A DNA stretch of 64,000 bases from assembly GCA_003255065.1 (NCBI GenBank), contig QAOA01008363.1, positions 107,610 through 171,609 on the forward strand. The letters are read 5' to 3'. Below the pieces are notes generated by a model. The model was not told the DNA's origin and did not search any database. It saw nothing but the letters and a program-made list of their open reading frames with translations. This stretch comes from Cercis canadensis. Its lineage: Eukaryota; Streptophyta; Magnoliopsida; Fabales; Fabaceae. A program made the position numbers and the translations under genes. Shown in pieces: positions 47,027-60,400 of the stretch. How positions within the stretch are numbered: the first letter of the stretch is position 1; each line of letters begins with the position of its first letter.

Positions 47027-48493
47027 AGCCATGACATTGAAGAGAAAAGATTTAGGAAACATTTGTGGAGGCCAATTTTCAAATAGGACACATTAAAGTT
47101 TTGATACTTCTGTTGTTTATCCATTCAGCATGTTGGTCCAAGCCAGTTGGGGTGATTTTCATTGTAATTGTGTGTCTCATTCTTGTCATCTGCTTTGATT
47201 TGTGAATGAAGTGTCTGATTCTTGTCTCAAGATGTTTCTCTCTCTGTTTGTATCTCTTTGTGTTTGGATGTGAGATGAACCAATTGCGAATTTTAAATTC
47301 CAGGAATTTCCACACATCAGCCTCACATTCTGGGCTTATAGCAGTTGCAAATATGGAATTTGTTTCCCATATCATGCCCTATGGGCGCTAACTAAGAAAC
47401 AATTTATTTGCTTCACCAAAATAGAGCCAAACATTTTTGTAATGATAATACCATTTATATCGGTAAAATGACATTTTCTTTGAGACCTTCTGCAAAAGAA
47501 TATTTGTACATAATAGTACTTGCACCTGGCATTATTTGCTCTCTTCATATATTTTCTAAAACAATAGCAAATCACAAGTTGCAGCATAAAAGAAAGCTAC
47601 CTTATAGAGTACATAGAAGGTAAAACTAGCAGATGAAGATGCTTTACTTCATACAGGATTTTCCTTACATATTGTTCCTTATAGATGAGATCATAAACTA
47701 GGAAAGTTTAAGGAAATGCAGTAACTCAAATAAAGTAAAGTTTCAGACTTCAATGATTTGACAGATTGAAAAATAGGATGTCCCCAGATATAACGATGGA
47801 ATTTCATTGAGGCATATAAGTTGATTATATATCATTATTCCAAGTTTGTAACTCCATTAATGTAAGAACTAAATATAAAGTCTATGAGCACATGCTGATT
47901 CTTGAAAGGAAAATGAGACAATAGTAACTAGCTGTTAGGAGACTTCATGTCACTTGTAATGTACTGACAGAAGCAGCACAAAGGAACCATGTTTCAGCAG
48001 AATTACATGAGAATATATACTAGCTTCATGAACATTACTTCCATGTATTGAGGAAATGGGAAAACAAAAGCAAATAGTACTGAGGTATTACTCATTAGTT
48101 AGAAAGGTGATGATTAAAACAAGTAAGTGTACAAATCTTGCATAATCAGAAGATGTGGCTAAGCATGAAAAGGCTCATTTACGTGGAAACTGTGCTGCTA
48201 TCATCATCATCACAATCAAATTGCTGGAAGTAATGTGTGTACTTTGATCTGTATATAAGAACTCACCAAAATGCCCACCTAAGAAATCATCTTGAAAGCC
48301 CAGTGACATGAATGGATCCAAATATCGATAAACACAAGGAACCGCTTATATTGGTTATTGAACCCTTGGTCCCACCACCTCATAATGAAGATAGAAGAAG
48401 CTGAGTTGTAATATTTATGTCAAAACCACGTTGGCAAGAATGCTCCCTCAGTTAATCCAGCAGAAAGTTGCAGAAAGTTTGTCTAGATGATCT
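47027..48493. other. Convergent 3' region between two genes
   Basis: The acidic-protein gene (+) and the small CaaX-like gene (-) end towards each other. The stretch probably holds both 3' untranslated regions. No further coding exon is supported. Confidence 0.5.
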
Positions 48494-51400
48494 CTACATT
48501 ATTGTACAGATACAAGAATCTGAATCATCATCATCCTCTGAGTCACTAACATCACTGCAGACATAATTGAGAGACCAGATGTGAGATAGTTTTGAATATA
48601 TCATAATTCTATGGTTGTTTGTGGTACAGAATATTGTTTTGCTAGTTTGAATTCGCATGAGCAAATGCTTTGAACTTGTAAGCCTCGTAGGCAAGAAAAC
48701 TTCTTCTATTGAAATTCATTCATTTCTTTCTTTCATTTCTCCTTTTCCTTTCTTCTTTTCATTTGGATAGAAATTAGAATAAGCTGGCTACATGATTTAT
48801 AATCTTCAACACCAGAATACTTTAGAGCGCCTCCTATTATTTTCAACCTGCCAAATAACCTTTGTATGAACTATAAAGATAATGTAATTAGATTGTGCTA
48901 TAATGTGAATGCTCTATCCTTAAACTTGAGTCTCTAACTGTCAGCCATGAATCTGAGGTATAACTAAGTCCAAAACACACTGTGCTAAAATATTAGCTCT
49001 GCATCAGCTCGAAGTTGGACTGCATAAACTATCTCTAAGAAAGTCTATGTACCTGAGAAATTATTACTCTCTCTGTCCCATACTTTTTGTCCATCCTACA
49101 AACTCTAATATTAAAGTAGACATGGTGATTGCATAGTTGATTGTAAAAAAAGAAAAAAGAGTTTATTCCCCTCACATTCTAGAACTTGAAAAAAAAAAGA
49201 CCAAAAAGTGCTAAATGCACCTGCTTTCCATGCAGGTGCCTGCCATATTGTGCAAAATGATCAACATACCCCTAAGTGCTATGTGGTTATTCCATTGATA
49301 TATGTGGTTATTCTATTTATATATGTGGTTATTCTGTTTCACATATATGAATAGAATAACCACATAGCATTGAGCTGTATTTTGGTAATTTCCCACGGTG
49401 TGGCAGTCACTTGCTTGGAAATTTTATCCTTTAAGCACTTTATGGTCTTTTATTATAACCTTAGAATAATTCTCTGACACAAAAAAAAAAAAAAAAAAAA
49501 AANAAAAACAAAAAAAAAAAAAAAAAAAAGACTCAGGCTAACCTAATTTAATGCGATTATGTGAGCAATTTGCCAATTTAGGACACTTAAAGCTTTAAAA
49601 ATTATGGATGCTTCAACATTTAATACATTGGTGTATAAAATTTTGGGGAGAAATTATTGTGTGAACCAGATACATTACATGGCATTGTACTACTGTACTG
49701 CACTACCCATTAAACATGGGCAGTTGTTAAGTGTGTGGTGGAGTACACATCCAAGTCATCGTTTCAACTGACTTGGCTCACACTTATTGACAGAGTGGAA
49801 AGCCACATGTTGTATCTAGTTCATACAAGAAATTCTTAATTTTGGGATCCCAAAATTATCAAAAAGAGTGAACCAATATTAACACTCTTCCCAGAACTTT
49901 TACATATCAAATGCCATAAACCTTCAAATAATTTGGATCTACGTAGTTTCTGCTTATTTCTCTTCTAGCATCTAACAACAAACATTGATTAATCTTCATA
50001 AATGTATGACCAGCATGACCTTCACTTTAAGAAAACTAGTCTAGAGCTAAGCTGTATTATCATAAGTCTGAGTAACATGCCTCTCCCTGTATCACTTGCC
50101 AAGGTGTATTCCACCCCAAGTTATACGCTTCGGAAGATATATAAGTGACTTATGTTATAAATGTTTATTGCAAATATTAAAGCTTCAGGTAGTCAAGAGA
50201 AAGTTACCCTTACCAGGACATTTCTAATAGGATATGACTGTTTACTCTTAAAGCTTGTTTCCTCCCAGTTTACAGCTAGTCCAGGAATGCGACAGAAAAT
50301 AAAATACTGGAGCACAATGAAAGAAACAAGAAAAGGAAATCTACAAAGTATTTTTGTCTGACAAATAGAAGGGAATTACTGGGGAACTTACAGCAATAGA
50401 AGGAATACCATTGTGAAGTGAATCTAATCAAGTAATCTAATCCATAATTGACAAAAGATTGGGGTAAACTACACAAGTAATCACATCAAAATACATCCAT
50501 AAATGCAGTCACCCTCATATAATAGAGGATGAAAAATGAAATGAAAAGCATGACCAACTTATGAACCAGTGACCATCATGGCATCAGGCATATAAGTAAG
50601 ACCTTTAAAGGAGGCATACATGATCTTTCTGAATAAAAGTGCATGGATCCCTATAGACATCAAGAAATATGCTTGCTTAAGATAATGAGTCTTCACATAG
50701 TTTCTTTAAGAAAGTGGCCCTACTTAAGATCAATGCCACATTAACAGCAAAAAGTACATGACCAAAAGCTTAACAGCCACCACAAGTCTTCAGTAAAAAG
50801 ATCTAACCTAAGCAGGCTTAAGAAAATTTAACGGGAAATATGGGCTATGATGAACCAAATAGGCTGCAAATGCTTAAAACTTGGTCATAAAGCCCAGGCA
50901 TCACCTGAAAAGTGTTTAATGAGCCTGCACAACAGTTTAACTTGTTTTCTACTTTTCAACTTTCATGTTCTTCAATCTTTTTAACTTTGTCATAACTTCT
51001 AAGAAGCATATGGGAGGTATTTATACTCCTTTTTTCTTAAGTAATGTGATGACATAAGAAACTGGTTTAAATATAAGGGAAAATAGCACTAAACAGAAGA
51101 CAAGTTATCATTTTTTTTCTTCCTTAGAAAAGAGGAATAAGAACTTAGTTATGAAACATCAGAACTTTCCTCCAATCCTTTTGAATAATGGTCAAAGAGA
51201 CCCCTCCAAAAGTCTTGTTTGCATGATATTGACACTAACAGTTTGCAAAATACGAGAAAGATGCATATAAATAAACTATCCTACTCCAAAGCAAACTTGG
51301 TGGTAGAAAGTGGGAGGAGTTATGCTCATTTAAATTCTAACTTTGTTTCCGAAACAAATGAGGAGGGAAAGAAAATTAAAAATAAATCTAGACATGATAC

Positions 51401-52498
51401 ATGTATTGACAAATCATCTCAAGATAACATACCTAGCATGCATCATGTCTAGATTCATTTTCAAATCATTCCTCTGAAATTCATTCCCTTCATTCGTTCC
51501 AAACAAAGCTAAGGCAAGTAATGACAATGAGGGGCAACTTGTAAGATAGAACCTTGTAGTTCTCATGGCAGACAAAAGGCAAGCCATTAATTATGTTGAT
51601 AAGTAAACAAAGCATCTCCTAGTAATTATCAGCATAGAAATATTATTATAGCATACAAATAGATACCAGAAAATGATCCATTCAAACCTATCACTTCCTT
51701 TTTTCTACTTCAACTTGCCATCTCAGACAGAAACTTGAAAAATGCCTTATATTATTTTAATTCTAACGCTCTTAAAATTAAATTAGGTGAATCTAAATGA
51801 CAAAAGATCTTCGTTCAGGAACTATCTTTATGCTCTAACCACAGCCCTAGGCTAATGGACATGAAGATGACAGACAAGAGAGTTCCTAGCTAGACTTCAT
51901 CAACTTACTGCAAAAAATTAGTTTATTTCGCGCAAAAGCTATCAGCTTACCACCACGATCATGAAAGATTCCATTTGAGAAAGTAAATTAACAGACATGT
52001 TATTGCTACTTTACACAACATAAGTGTATAACATTTAAAATTTGTCAGTTGCATTAACTTACGAAAAACAAAAAAACTTTGACATTTTGTTTTCTTACAT
52101 ACAATTGAACTAGTATACATAATTTATTTCTAGTTATAGCAGGTGCATATCAAATTGGAAACAAGTTATAAAACGATAAAAAAAAAAAAAGAAAAAAAAA
52201 ATCAAATAACAAGATTCAAATTGGCAATTAAATGATTATAAGTGACAAAAAATAGCAAACCAGTTTACCTTGGTTCAAATTCCAACACCTCTGCAAGCTT
52301 ATTTCCATTTTTATCATTCCACTGCACTTTTCGCGTTGTATTATCCGATTTCCTTGACATCCCTCCTCTCCTTGGTGGCAATAAAGAATTGGAATCGCTA
52401 TCATATTCTCCATTGACATGATTTTCAACCTTTGGAGTACTTAAAGTAGCCACAGGCTTATTTATGCTTCCGTTAGCATCCTTAACAACCTTATCCAT
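48494..52498 (-). CDS. Small plant-specific protein with C-terminal CaaX-like box (96 aa)
   Basis: Exon 1 is 52269-52498 (ATG complement at 52496-52498) and exon 2 is 48494-48554 (stop TAG), joined across a 3.7-kb GT-AG intron in matching phase. The N-terminal half is variable and polar. Then come the conserved phrases LLPPRRGGMSRKS, RKVQWNDKNGNKLAEVLEFE and an acidic SDSEDDDDSDS tail ending CICTIM. The last four residues C-T-I-M fit a CaaX prenylation box (Met favours farnesylation), so membrane attachment is possible. No enzymatic domain is seen. Homologues are known in other plants, from memory including Arabidopsis At2g33390, with unknown function. The large intron contains a MITE and an unresolved poly(A) gap. 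Confidence 0.85.
49062..49098. repeat. Isolated Stowaway-like terminus
   Basis: The sequence TTACTCTCTCTGTCCCATACTTTTTGTCC resembles the end of a Tc1/mariner-type Stowaway MITE. The expected inverted partner was not found nearby, so it is a truncated copy at best. Confidence 0.35.
49197..49452. mobile_element. Foldback MITE in intron of the CaaX-like gene
   Basis: Ends GACCAAAAAGTGCTAAA and (reversed) GACCATAAAGTGCTTAAA are inverted repeats. Both arms contain AATGCTATGTGGTTATTC-like sequence, and the left arm holds three short tandem copies of TATGTGGTTATTC. It has no coding capacity. Confidence 0.65.
49482..49529. other. Poly(A) tract with one-base gap (N 49503)
   Basis: A long run of A is interrupted by N at 49503. 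It is probably an unresolved homopolymer in the intron of the CaaX-like gene. True length is unknown. Confidence 0.8.
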
Positions 52499-52739
52499 CA
52501 ACAAACACTCTATTCAATATACTCTCCTGGGTCCGTCAGTGAAACAGCCCCAAGAAACAATACCCAATTGAAAATTCACAAAAATCTTGGATTTTGAAAG
52601 AAACCCAATTCACCCAGTTGCCTGAAAATCATGTCCTAAATCCTAAATCCAGCAAAATCCAAAATTTTGGAGGCACCCCAATTCCAGTTTCCCAGAGGTC
52701 AACGCTATCTCAACGACCAAGCTATTATGAGAACAGGGG

Positions 52740-53178
52740 AAAGCTACCAGAAACAAATATCATAAATCCCACCCAAGATAATGCATCAGTTTCTGAGAGG
52801 ATTAGTGTGGCAAAGAAGACAACTTTCCCGAGAAAATGACGGAAATTTTCTCCCAGTAGCGGAATTGATGCATAAACAGCTAATAAGTTGAAAAAGGGAA
52901 AGAACAAAAAAATGGATCACGTTCAGAGAACAGATCAGAGAGTTGAAATTTTTTTTTTNAAAGCTACGAGAAACAAATATCATAAATCCCACCCAAGATA
53001 ATGCATCAGTTTCTGAGAGGATCAGTGTGGCAAAGAAGACAACTTTCCCGAGAAAATGACGGAAATTTTCTCCCAGTAGCGGAATTGATGCATAAACAGC
53101 TAATAAGTTGAAAAAAGGAAAGAACAAAAAAATGGATCACGTTCAGAGAACAGATCAGAGAGTTGAAATTTTTTTTTT
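52740..53178. other. Assembly join: 219-bp block present twice around N 52959
   Basis: 52740-52958 and 52960-53178 are nearly identical and end in a T run. They lie in the upstream region of the minus-strand CaaX-like gene. Repeated short open frames here come from this duplication. Confidence 0.85.
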
Positions 53179-55520
53179 TCAAAAAAGGAAACTTATTACG
53201 CAATGAAATAAAAAATAGGCAAAGATTATATAAACAAGAGGGAACAGAGAGAGAAGGAGAAATGGTGAATCGACGAAGTGCGTTTACTTTTTCCTTTTTG
53301 TTTGGTTGGACTTGGAGCTGGAATCATCGTCGTTATGATTATTTTATTATTATGGTAAAATTGTTTTATTATAATATTCTTAATTTGTTCTTTTATTTAA
53401 ATTAGTGAGATTCGGATCGGACAGTGGCAATTAAAAGAGGACATGACAGGGCAGAACATAGTAATTGGCGCACGTTGGTTAATCTGGTTTTGGTACATAG
53501 AGCAAATTTTTTGTGCATGGCAAATTGAATTACTGCAGCCTTTGCGTCAGTCAGTACCATATCATTTGCGTCAGAATATTGATTGTTCTTGTTCTTTTTC
53601 TTTTTCTTTTTCTTAATTTCTTGTTTTCTTCTGGTTTCCATGATGAGAATGCCGCTTGGGAATAAAGCAGTGCTTGTCGTATGGTATGGGCCGCAAAGTG
53701 GGGGGAAATGGTAGCTTTAGTGTCATGTCATGAATACTGTGTTGCAATTGGAAGGAAAAACGGTAGCTATAGCGTTATATCATGAATAGTGTTGTTTACA
53801 TTGTCACGGAACCCTTAGGTAAACTGCTAAGTTCATGTGTTGAGATCATTTTGTTCATTCTTTGGTCACTTTAATTCCTAATCGTCTTTTTTTAGCCCAT
53901 TCCTTTGTGATGTTCCGAGGATGTTTTAGTAGTTGAGCTGTTGCCTCTTGGTATTTTATAAAAAAATGTATCGGGTTTAAATTTTATTAAGTACAAGTAC
54001 GATGAGATTTTAAGAAGGAATAGACTATCCATATTGTATAGTCTTCAATGGATAATGATTTTGAGAAGGGATAGACTACTTTCTATTGTGTAGTCTTCAA
54101 TGGACAAAAAAAAAATTGTCTATGGAAGAGTAATACTAAAATTGCCCTTCAAGCTTAAAGGTTCTATTTTTAAATTCAGAGTTATAACTAAAATACAAAA
54201 AAAAAAAAAAAATTTCATATTGATATAATTAGTATAATCTAGGCATTATTAGACTTAAATTTTTAATACAACTCAAACTTTAGTCATTTTAGCCAAATGC
54301 CACTATTTTTACGATAAGTATTTTTGGACACTCAATAAATGTAATTTTTATTAGATTTGTACATCTCTCAAACATATGTACACATAGTAATATTTGGGTT
54401 TTATTATACCTATTAAAACTTAAATTAGATATATCAAATAACTTGTAGTCGAGTAGTACTGAGGTCGTCATCCAGATTTGTAGGTTTTACGTCCAAATCT
54501 ATAATCTTAGAGTCGTAATCAAAATATCAAAAAAAATAAAAACTTAAACTATACATACTCTATATCCACTGCTCAAATGTCTTTTCATACAATCTATAAC
54601 ACTTAAAAAGGTTAAAAAAATCTTAATATAGTGTTAAACAGGTAGAAAAGTATGATTTGACTCTGCACCCATTACTCCATTAGCTAGCTTAGTAGATATC
54701 TAAACTCCATCCACTTTAATATTTGGCACTTGCCAGTGCCCACGTCTAATTACTATAATTAACTTTCTAAATTAGATTTCTATATGATACTTTACATTTA
54801 AGATAAAACAGATATTAACAATTTTTTTTTCTTAATTGTAGTATTTTCAGATAGTTTATTTGAATATGAAGACTTTTTAAAGCAATGTTTCATTAAATAC
54901 CCCAAATTTTATAACTAGAGAAAGTCATTACATCAACAAATAATTTGTAAAGCCATTTTTTTTTATCAGAGATAGGATATATTACATTCTCTGTTTCCAC
55001 TAGGAAAAAAAATTAAACCATTAAAAAAAATAACACCAAAATTATAAAGTAAATATCACAACTAGAAAATACCGAAATTTGAACATAAGCTCTAACAAAC
55101 TCTCTAACTTTTATGGCTGATCAATTTTTAATTTTTTTTTTTGTCTGAGACAGAATATTTACATGACAATATGTATATTTGTATATATTTTTAAGAAATT
55201 TTCATACAAAAAAGAGTAAATATTTAAGTCATAAATAATATCATCATAATAATACTACAATCATCAAGAGTAAATACAATAAAATTTAATAATCACTTGA
55301 GTTATTGTTGAAGTCTTTAGGTGATCAATTGAGATATTACTTTGCATATTTTCATATGAAATCAAACGTAAATCTATAAATTATATAAAAATAAATACTA
55401 CCTTGCCTGTATTATCATATTCAATTGACTCTATCTACCACCAAACATGACATTGTTATGAGTAGCTCAGCTACCTAATTTGAAGTGAAAACAATGAATT
55501 TATGCCTTGTATTTGTCACG
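53179..55520. other. Intergenic, no supported gene
   Basis: AT-rich DNA between divergent genes. A repeated phrase around GAATAGACTA...TGTATAGTCTTCAATGG occurs at about 54021-54050 and again near 54069-54105, a short tandem duplication. No exon or RNA gene is supported. Confidence 0.4.
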
Positions 55521-55715
55521 TCTTTTTTTATAACCTAAAAAGTTTAGGATGATGAGAAACTACTCCATTCTAAAGTCAAGGCATGCCACAGATTTCAACG
55601 GGAACTTATAGTGGTACTTACAAATTGACTACTAAAGAATGACTACTCATAATAGAATTCGAACCTAGGCCTTACAAGTGAAGTAATTCGATTCTTACTA
55701 TATTGAACCAAGCCC
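55521..55715 (-). mobile_element. tRNA-derived SINE, copy 2
   Basis: On the minus strand, GGCTTGGTTCAATATAGT (A-box-like) is followed by GGTTCGAATTC (B box, 55655-55665), then AGTAGTCAATTTGTAAGTACC and a short A/T-rich end. It has the same motif order as 22823-23023. The B box is closer to the tRNA consensus here than in copy 1. Confidence 0.7.
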
Positions 55716-57486
55716 ATGGTGTATTTGTCCTATCTGCTTCTTAGGAAATTAGGTCATATTTTTTTTATGCAACAATAGCACCGCTCAAAATATATATATT
55801 ATTCTTAGCTTAAACTTCACTTTTGTTTCTAGAAGCATAATAAAAGCCAAAGATTCTCCTTTTACATGCCAAATAAAGAATGGTCTAATTTTATGACTCT
55901 GTTGTCCACCAATCCAAAGTAATACTAAACACATGGAAGAATATTTTTTATTAATCAAGAGCCAAATTTTGGATCTTTTTCTTTCTATGCATCCCATTTA
56001 ATTCTGAAGCATTTACTATAAAAAAGAAAAAAAAGAAGCATGTATTATAATTAAATCAAACCAGCACCTCAATTTTTTGGCATTTTAACTTACATGATGT
56101 ATCAAGCTTAATCCTCATATAATTAAGAAGATTACTCAAAAATCAAACATATTATTTTATGTTTTATTTTGTCTATGATTTATGTGTAGGGTCAACTATA
56201 TAAATAATTTTTTGCACCATTCTAAATATCACCTTTCCATCATGCTATGGCCATGTATTATAGTTTTGGCATAAAAGGAAGTTTGGAGGAATATGTATTA
56301 CCTGGAAACCCCACTGCCTTAACAACAACAAAAGGGGTGTGGTCCTACCTTGCTGTTTTTTTTTTTTTTTTTTTTTATATAAAATAAACTATTACCTTTT
56401 TTTTAGTAGTGGGATAAACATTTCTCATTTTTTTAATAATTTAATTTTATCACTCTATTGAAGACGACTTCAATATTACTTAACTATAAGCTTTTTTGGT
56501 TTATGACGCGTACAAGATGTTGCCAATATTGCTCCATGTCTTATCATCCACTGGCATATTACATTGTCATTCTTGAGAAATATATGTTTAAGTGTATAAA
56601 TAAGTCATTAACTGTGATTTAGTAGTAAGAGATTTAAGTAGTTTGGAGAAAATCAAGAGTTCAAATTTAACTAAAAAATAAAAACACAAGTGTGTAAATG
56701 GATAGTTTTCTCATCATTTTCTTCTTGAGTGGATGAAATCATGAAAGCCTACTAAGAAAAAGTGTTCGTACTCAAATTTAGAAACATAGTTACTATTAAA
56801 TTAGTACTTACATCTTGAGTTTACATATAAGAAGACATAATTAACTCTTAAGAACATTGAAATGATTACCTTATTAATTATNTATAAGAAGACATAATTA
56901 CTCTTAAGAACATTGAAATGATTACCTTATTAATTATAAAATAATTATTTAATTACAACAAATTATGATTATTATTGTACAACATGATCATCAAATAAGT
57001 TGATCATATTTTATCAGCTTAATTACACCTCCATAAAATTGTCTTAACAAATTTTTTTGAACTGTACATCTTTAATATAACTCCAAGCAAAACACCCAAA
57101 CACCAAAAAAGAAAAATCAGTAATGATTTTCTGATGAAACCAAACAGGGTTTGATAAAGTGATTAGGGCAGAGGAGAAGAGAATATCATTGTGGCCTATC
57201 AAGTTAGCTATATTTCAGTATCAGAAGAAGTACACAAAAAAAAAATAAAAAAATNAAAAAAAAAAAAAAAAAATGAAAGAGAGTTGGGTAGACGGAGAGT
57301 GGAAATGAATGTAGATTTGCTTCAAAGGCCACCAAACATGATTGCAACATTGAACTTACATTTTACTCAAAGTTGAAAGTTCCAAACACAGATAAGAGAG
57401 GCTCAAATTCTATATATCAGTTCACTTTTGCAAACCCATTACTCATTCAGCCACTTTGAGAAGAGATAACAAGGGTTTTTATCAGA
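55716..57486. other. Intergenic, upstream of ARPC2B-like gene
   Basis: It contains a T homopolymer near 56359-56377, a 55-bp block present twice around N 56882 (56826-56881 and 56883-56937), and a poly(A) tract with N at 57255. A TATATA motif at about 57412-57417 lies roughly 70 bp before the ATG and could be the TATA box. No other gene is supported. Confidence 0.45.
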
Positions 57487-60400
57487 ATGGCATGCATAGA
57501 GAGAGCATCTCCTGCTCTGAAAGAAATTCTGCTCAAACAGTACTGGTAAGAACAGCTTATCACTTCATCTGTTTGTGTATGAAAATTGAAGTTCAGGGAA
57601 TAGGTAGGCAATCTCATGCTTGTTTATATGTTTATCATTTTTTTTCTACGAACTGTATTGTGTGACAGAATCTGAATTAAACTAATCTTGCTTATAATTT
57701 CTGTCATGAAACAAAAGTTTGCAAAAATATCGTTACTCGTCTATTCTAGGAAAACTGGATTTTCTTTCTAAAGCAATAAAGAGAAGTCTTGAAATTTTAT
57801 ACCAACAAAAATAATTCAATATGGTTTCTGAGAAGAAATAAATCTAGATATTACTTGAACTCAGCTGAAAAAAAGAAAAAAAATGGAAAAAGAAGAAGAA
57901 GATTAGTCCCATTGTCCACTATGCAACAACAAATTCAAGAAACTATAGGCAGCATATTGTACAGTAGAAAGCTAAGGCATGAAACTGCTTTAGAATATAT
58001 GCCTCATGACAGCATTTGTCTGTGTTATGATTCTGGCCGACAAGAACATGTGTTTTCTAGGTAAGGAAAGCAGGCCAATATCCTGCAAAATTTGGTGGCT
58101 GGGAAGATTTTGAAATAATTGCTCTGGTTGATTAATTGGGAAACTTATCTGAAAAAATAGGGTTGCATAAAAATGTGTCAAGATTTCTCTTTGCTTCCAC
58201 TATAGAATGCAGCCAACCAAAATATATAACCAAAATTGAAAAAGAAAAAGAAAAAGAAAAAGAAAAAGAAAAAGAAAAATTGCAAGTGGCTTATTTTACT
58301 TAAATTGTATTGCTGATAATTAATTGTCTTTCCATCTAATGACAGTGCTGAGAAGCCCTGGGAGGTTGATCATCACTTGTATGAATTTGGATCTGTGGAG
58401 TACCATATTAAGGTAAAATCACCACAATTCTTACCACAATACAGGCTTGAGTAATGCGTGTAATTAAATTGTCTATGTATAGTTTTGTTTTTATATTTTT
58501 GATGAACACTGAGTGCTTGACCATTGGGTTGTCTCCTAGAGGACAAGGCACCGTTTTGCTAATTACATCCAATCTTCATTCATCAAGCAAAGGCCCTTAA
58601 AGTGGAATATTCTATGAATTGGGTAATGGCAATAGTTAGAGGGCTTTCATCCTTTTTTTTCTTAATAAAAATATAGACTTTCTCACATACTTATGAGGTA
58701 CGTGAAGCCTTTATGACATGGTAACATTAATCACTATAGATGTATAAATATTTAATGTTGACTTTTAACGGGTCAAAATTAGTTGTTTTTTACATTAATA
58801 GTTGTTATGCTGTCACATCAATGAGACATCACATACCTCCTTAATATGGTAGAATCATCTTAAAAATATATTACTAGTAAAAATTGACAAGAATTTGAAA
58901 AATATCTTAGAGGGCTTTTCTTGTTACACACAAGTACTTAGTGGAGGTGCCTCTCTAGTTTCAATATGTATGAACAATTTTGTCAAATTATAATGGATTT
59001 AAGTTCAAACAAACAAAAGATTGATTATTTTTGTGTTGTGCTTTACAGTCTCAAGCCTCTAATCCACTTGCAACCTATTTGTCAATATCAACCCCACCTC
59101 TCTGCCATGGAGTCCTACCATACAAANGGAATGGCAATAGTTAGAGGGCTTTCATCTTTTTTTTTTTTTTTTAATAAAAATATAGACGTTTCTCACATAC
59201 TTATGAGGTACGTGAAACCTTTATGACATGATATCATTAATCACTGTAGATGTATAAACATTTAATGTTGACTGTTTATTTTTTAACAAGTCAAAATTAG
59301 TTGTTTTTCACATTAATAGTTGTTATGCTGTCACATCAATGAGACATCACATACCTCCCTAATATGGTAGAATCATCTTAAAAATATATTACTAGTAAAA
59401 ATTCACAAGAATTTGAAAAATATCTTAGAGGGCTTTTCTTGTTACACACAAGTACTTAGTGGAGGTGCCTCTCTAGTTTCAATATATATGAACAATTTTG
59501 TCAAATTATAATGGATTTAAGTTCAAACAAACAAACAAAAGATTGATTATTTTTGTGTTGTGCTTTACAGTCTCAAGCCTCTAATCCACTTGCAACCTAT
59601 TTGTCAATATCAACCCCACCTCTCTGCCATGGAGTCCTACCATACAAACTTTCATCACACACCATTGAAATGGTAAAGGGGCTCTGTCCTCAGGTTGTGG
59701 ACATTGTTGAACCTGCCAAAGAAGGATTCCAACTTACTTTGAGGCTTAACCTCGATCAGATTCCGCGCGGCAAAGGTTTGCAGACCTTCAACCTAATTAT
59801 AATATGGTCATTAGTGATCACAAGTAGTTTAATCATACAATTAAAAACAATAGCAGTGATCAATCATAATAATGCAAACTACAAATTTATATGCATTAGC
59901 ATCACGAGTCAATCTTGGGGTTTCACTTAGCAGTAAGAGCAATTTAAACAAATGGAAACACCAGCAAGTCAATAGAAGAGACAAGTTACTATTGAGAATC
60001 ATTCATATAACATAAAGGGTAGGTGAAAGCATAACAATATTTAAACATATTAGCAGTTTACAAGAATCTTCAAAAAGGTGGATGATTTGGCCGGCAAGAG
60101 AGAAAAACTGCAGTATATACAAGAAGACTTATGACAGCGAAGTGCTATGGTATATTATATAGTATCAAGTTGAAACAATCATAATAGTCCAAAAGAAGTT
60201 ACGAGAAAAATTAGCTCAATAAAGATCTCATTAGAACCTGAATAGTCATCAGAAAACCAAAATCTAGCTTAAGGAATAAACATCTTTTATAAGATTATAA
60301 GTTAGTACTCATTAAATAAAAATAATACAAAGACAAAAGAAATAAATTCTGCACATGTTGCCAAAGTATGCATTCTAATAGTCTAATTCAAACTTGTATT

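Noticed and set aside
49062-49098. A complete Stowaway MITE
   Set aside because: Only one terminus is visible; the inverted partner is absent within the following several hundred bases.
55655-55665. A functional tRNA gene suggested by the B box
   Set aside because: The A-box region and arms do not fold into a tRNA, and the segment matches another dispersed copy with an A-rich end, so a SINE is the better explanation.
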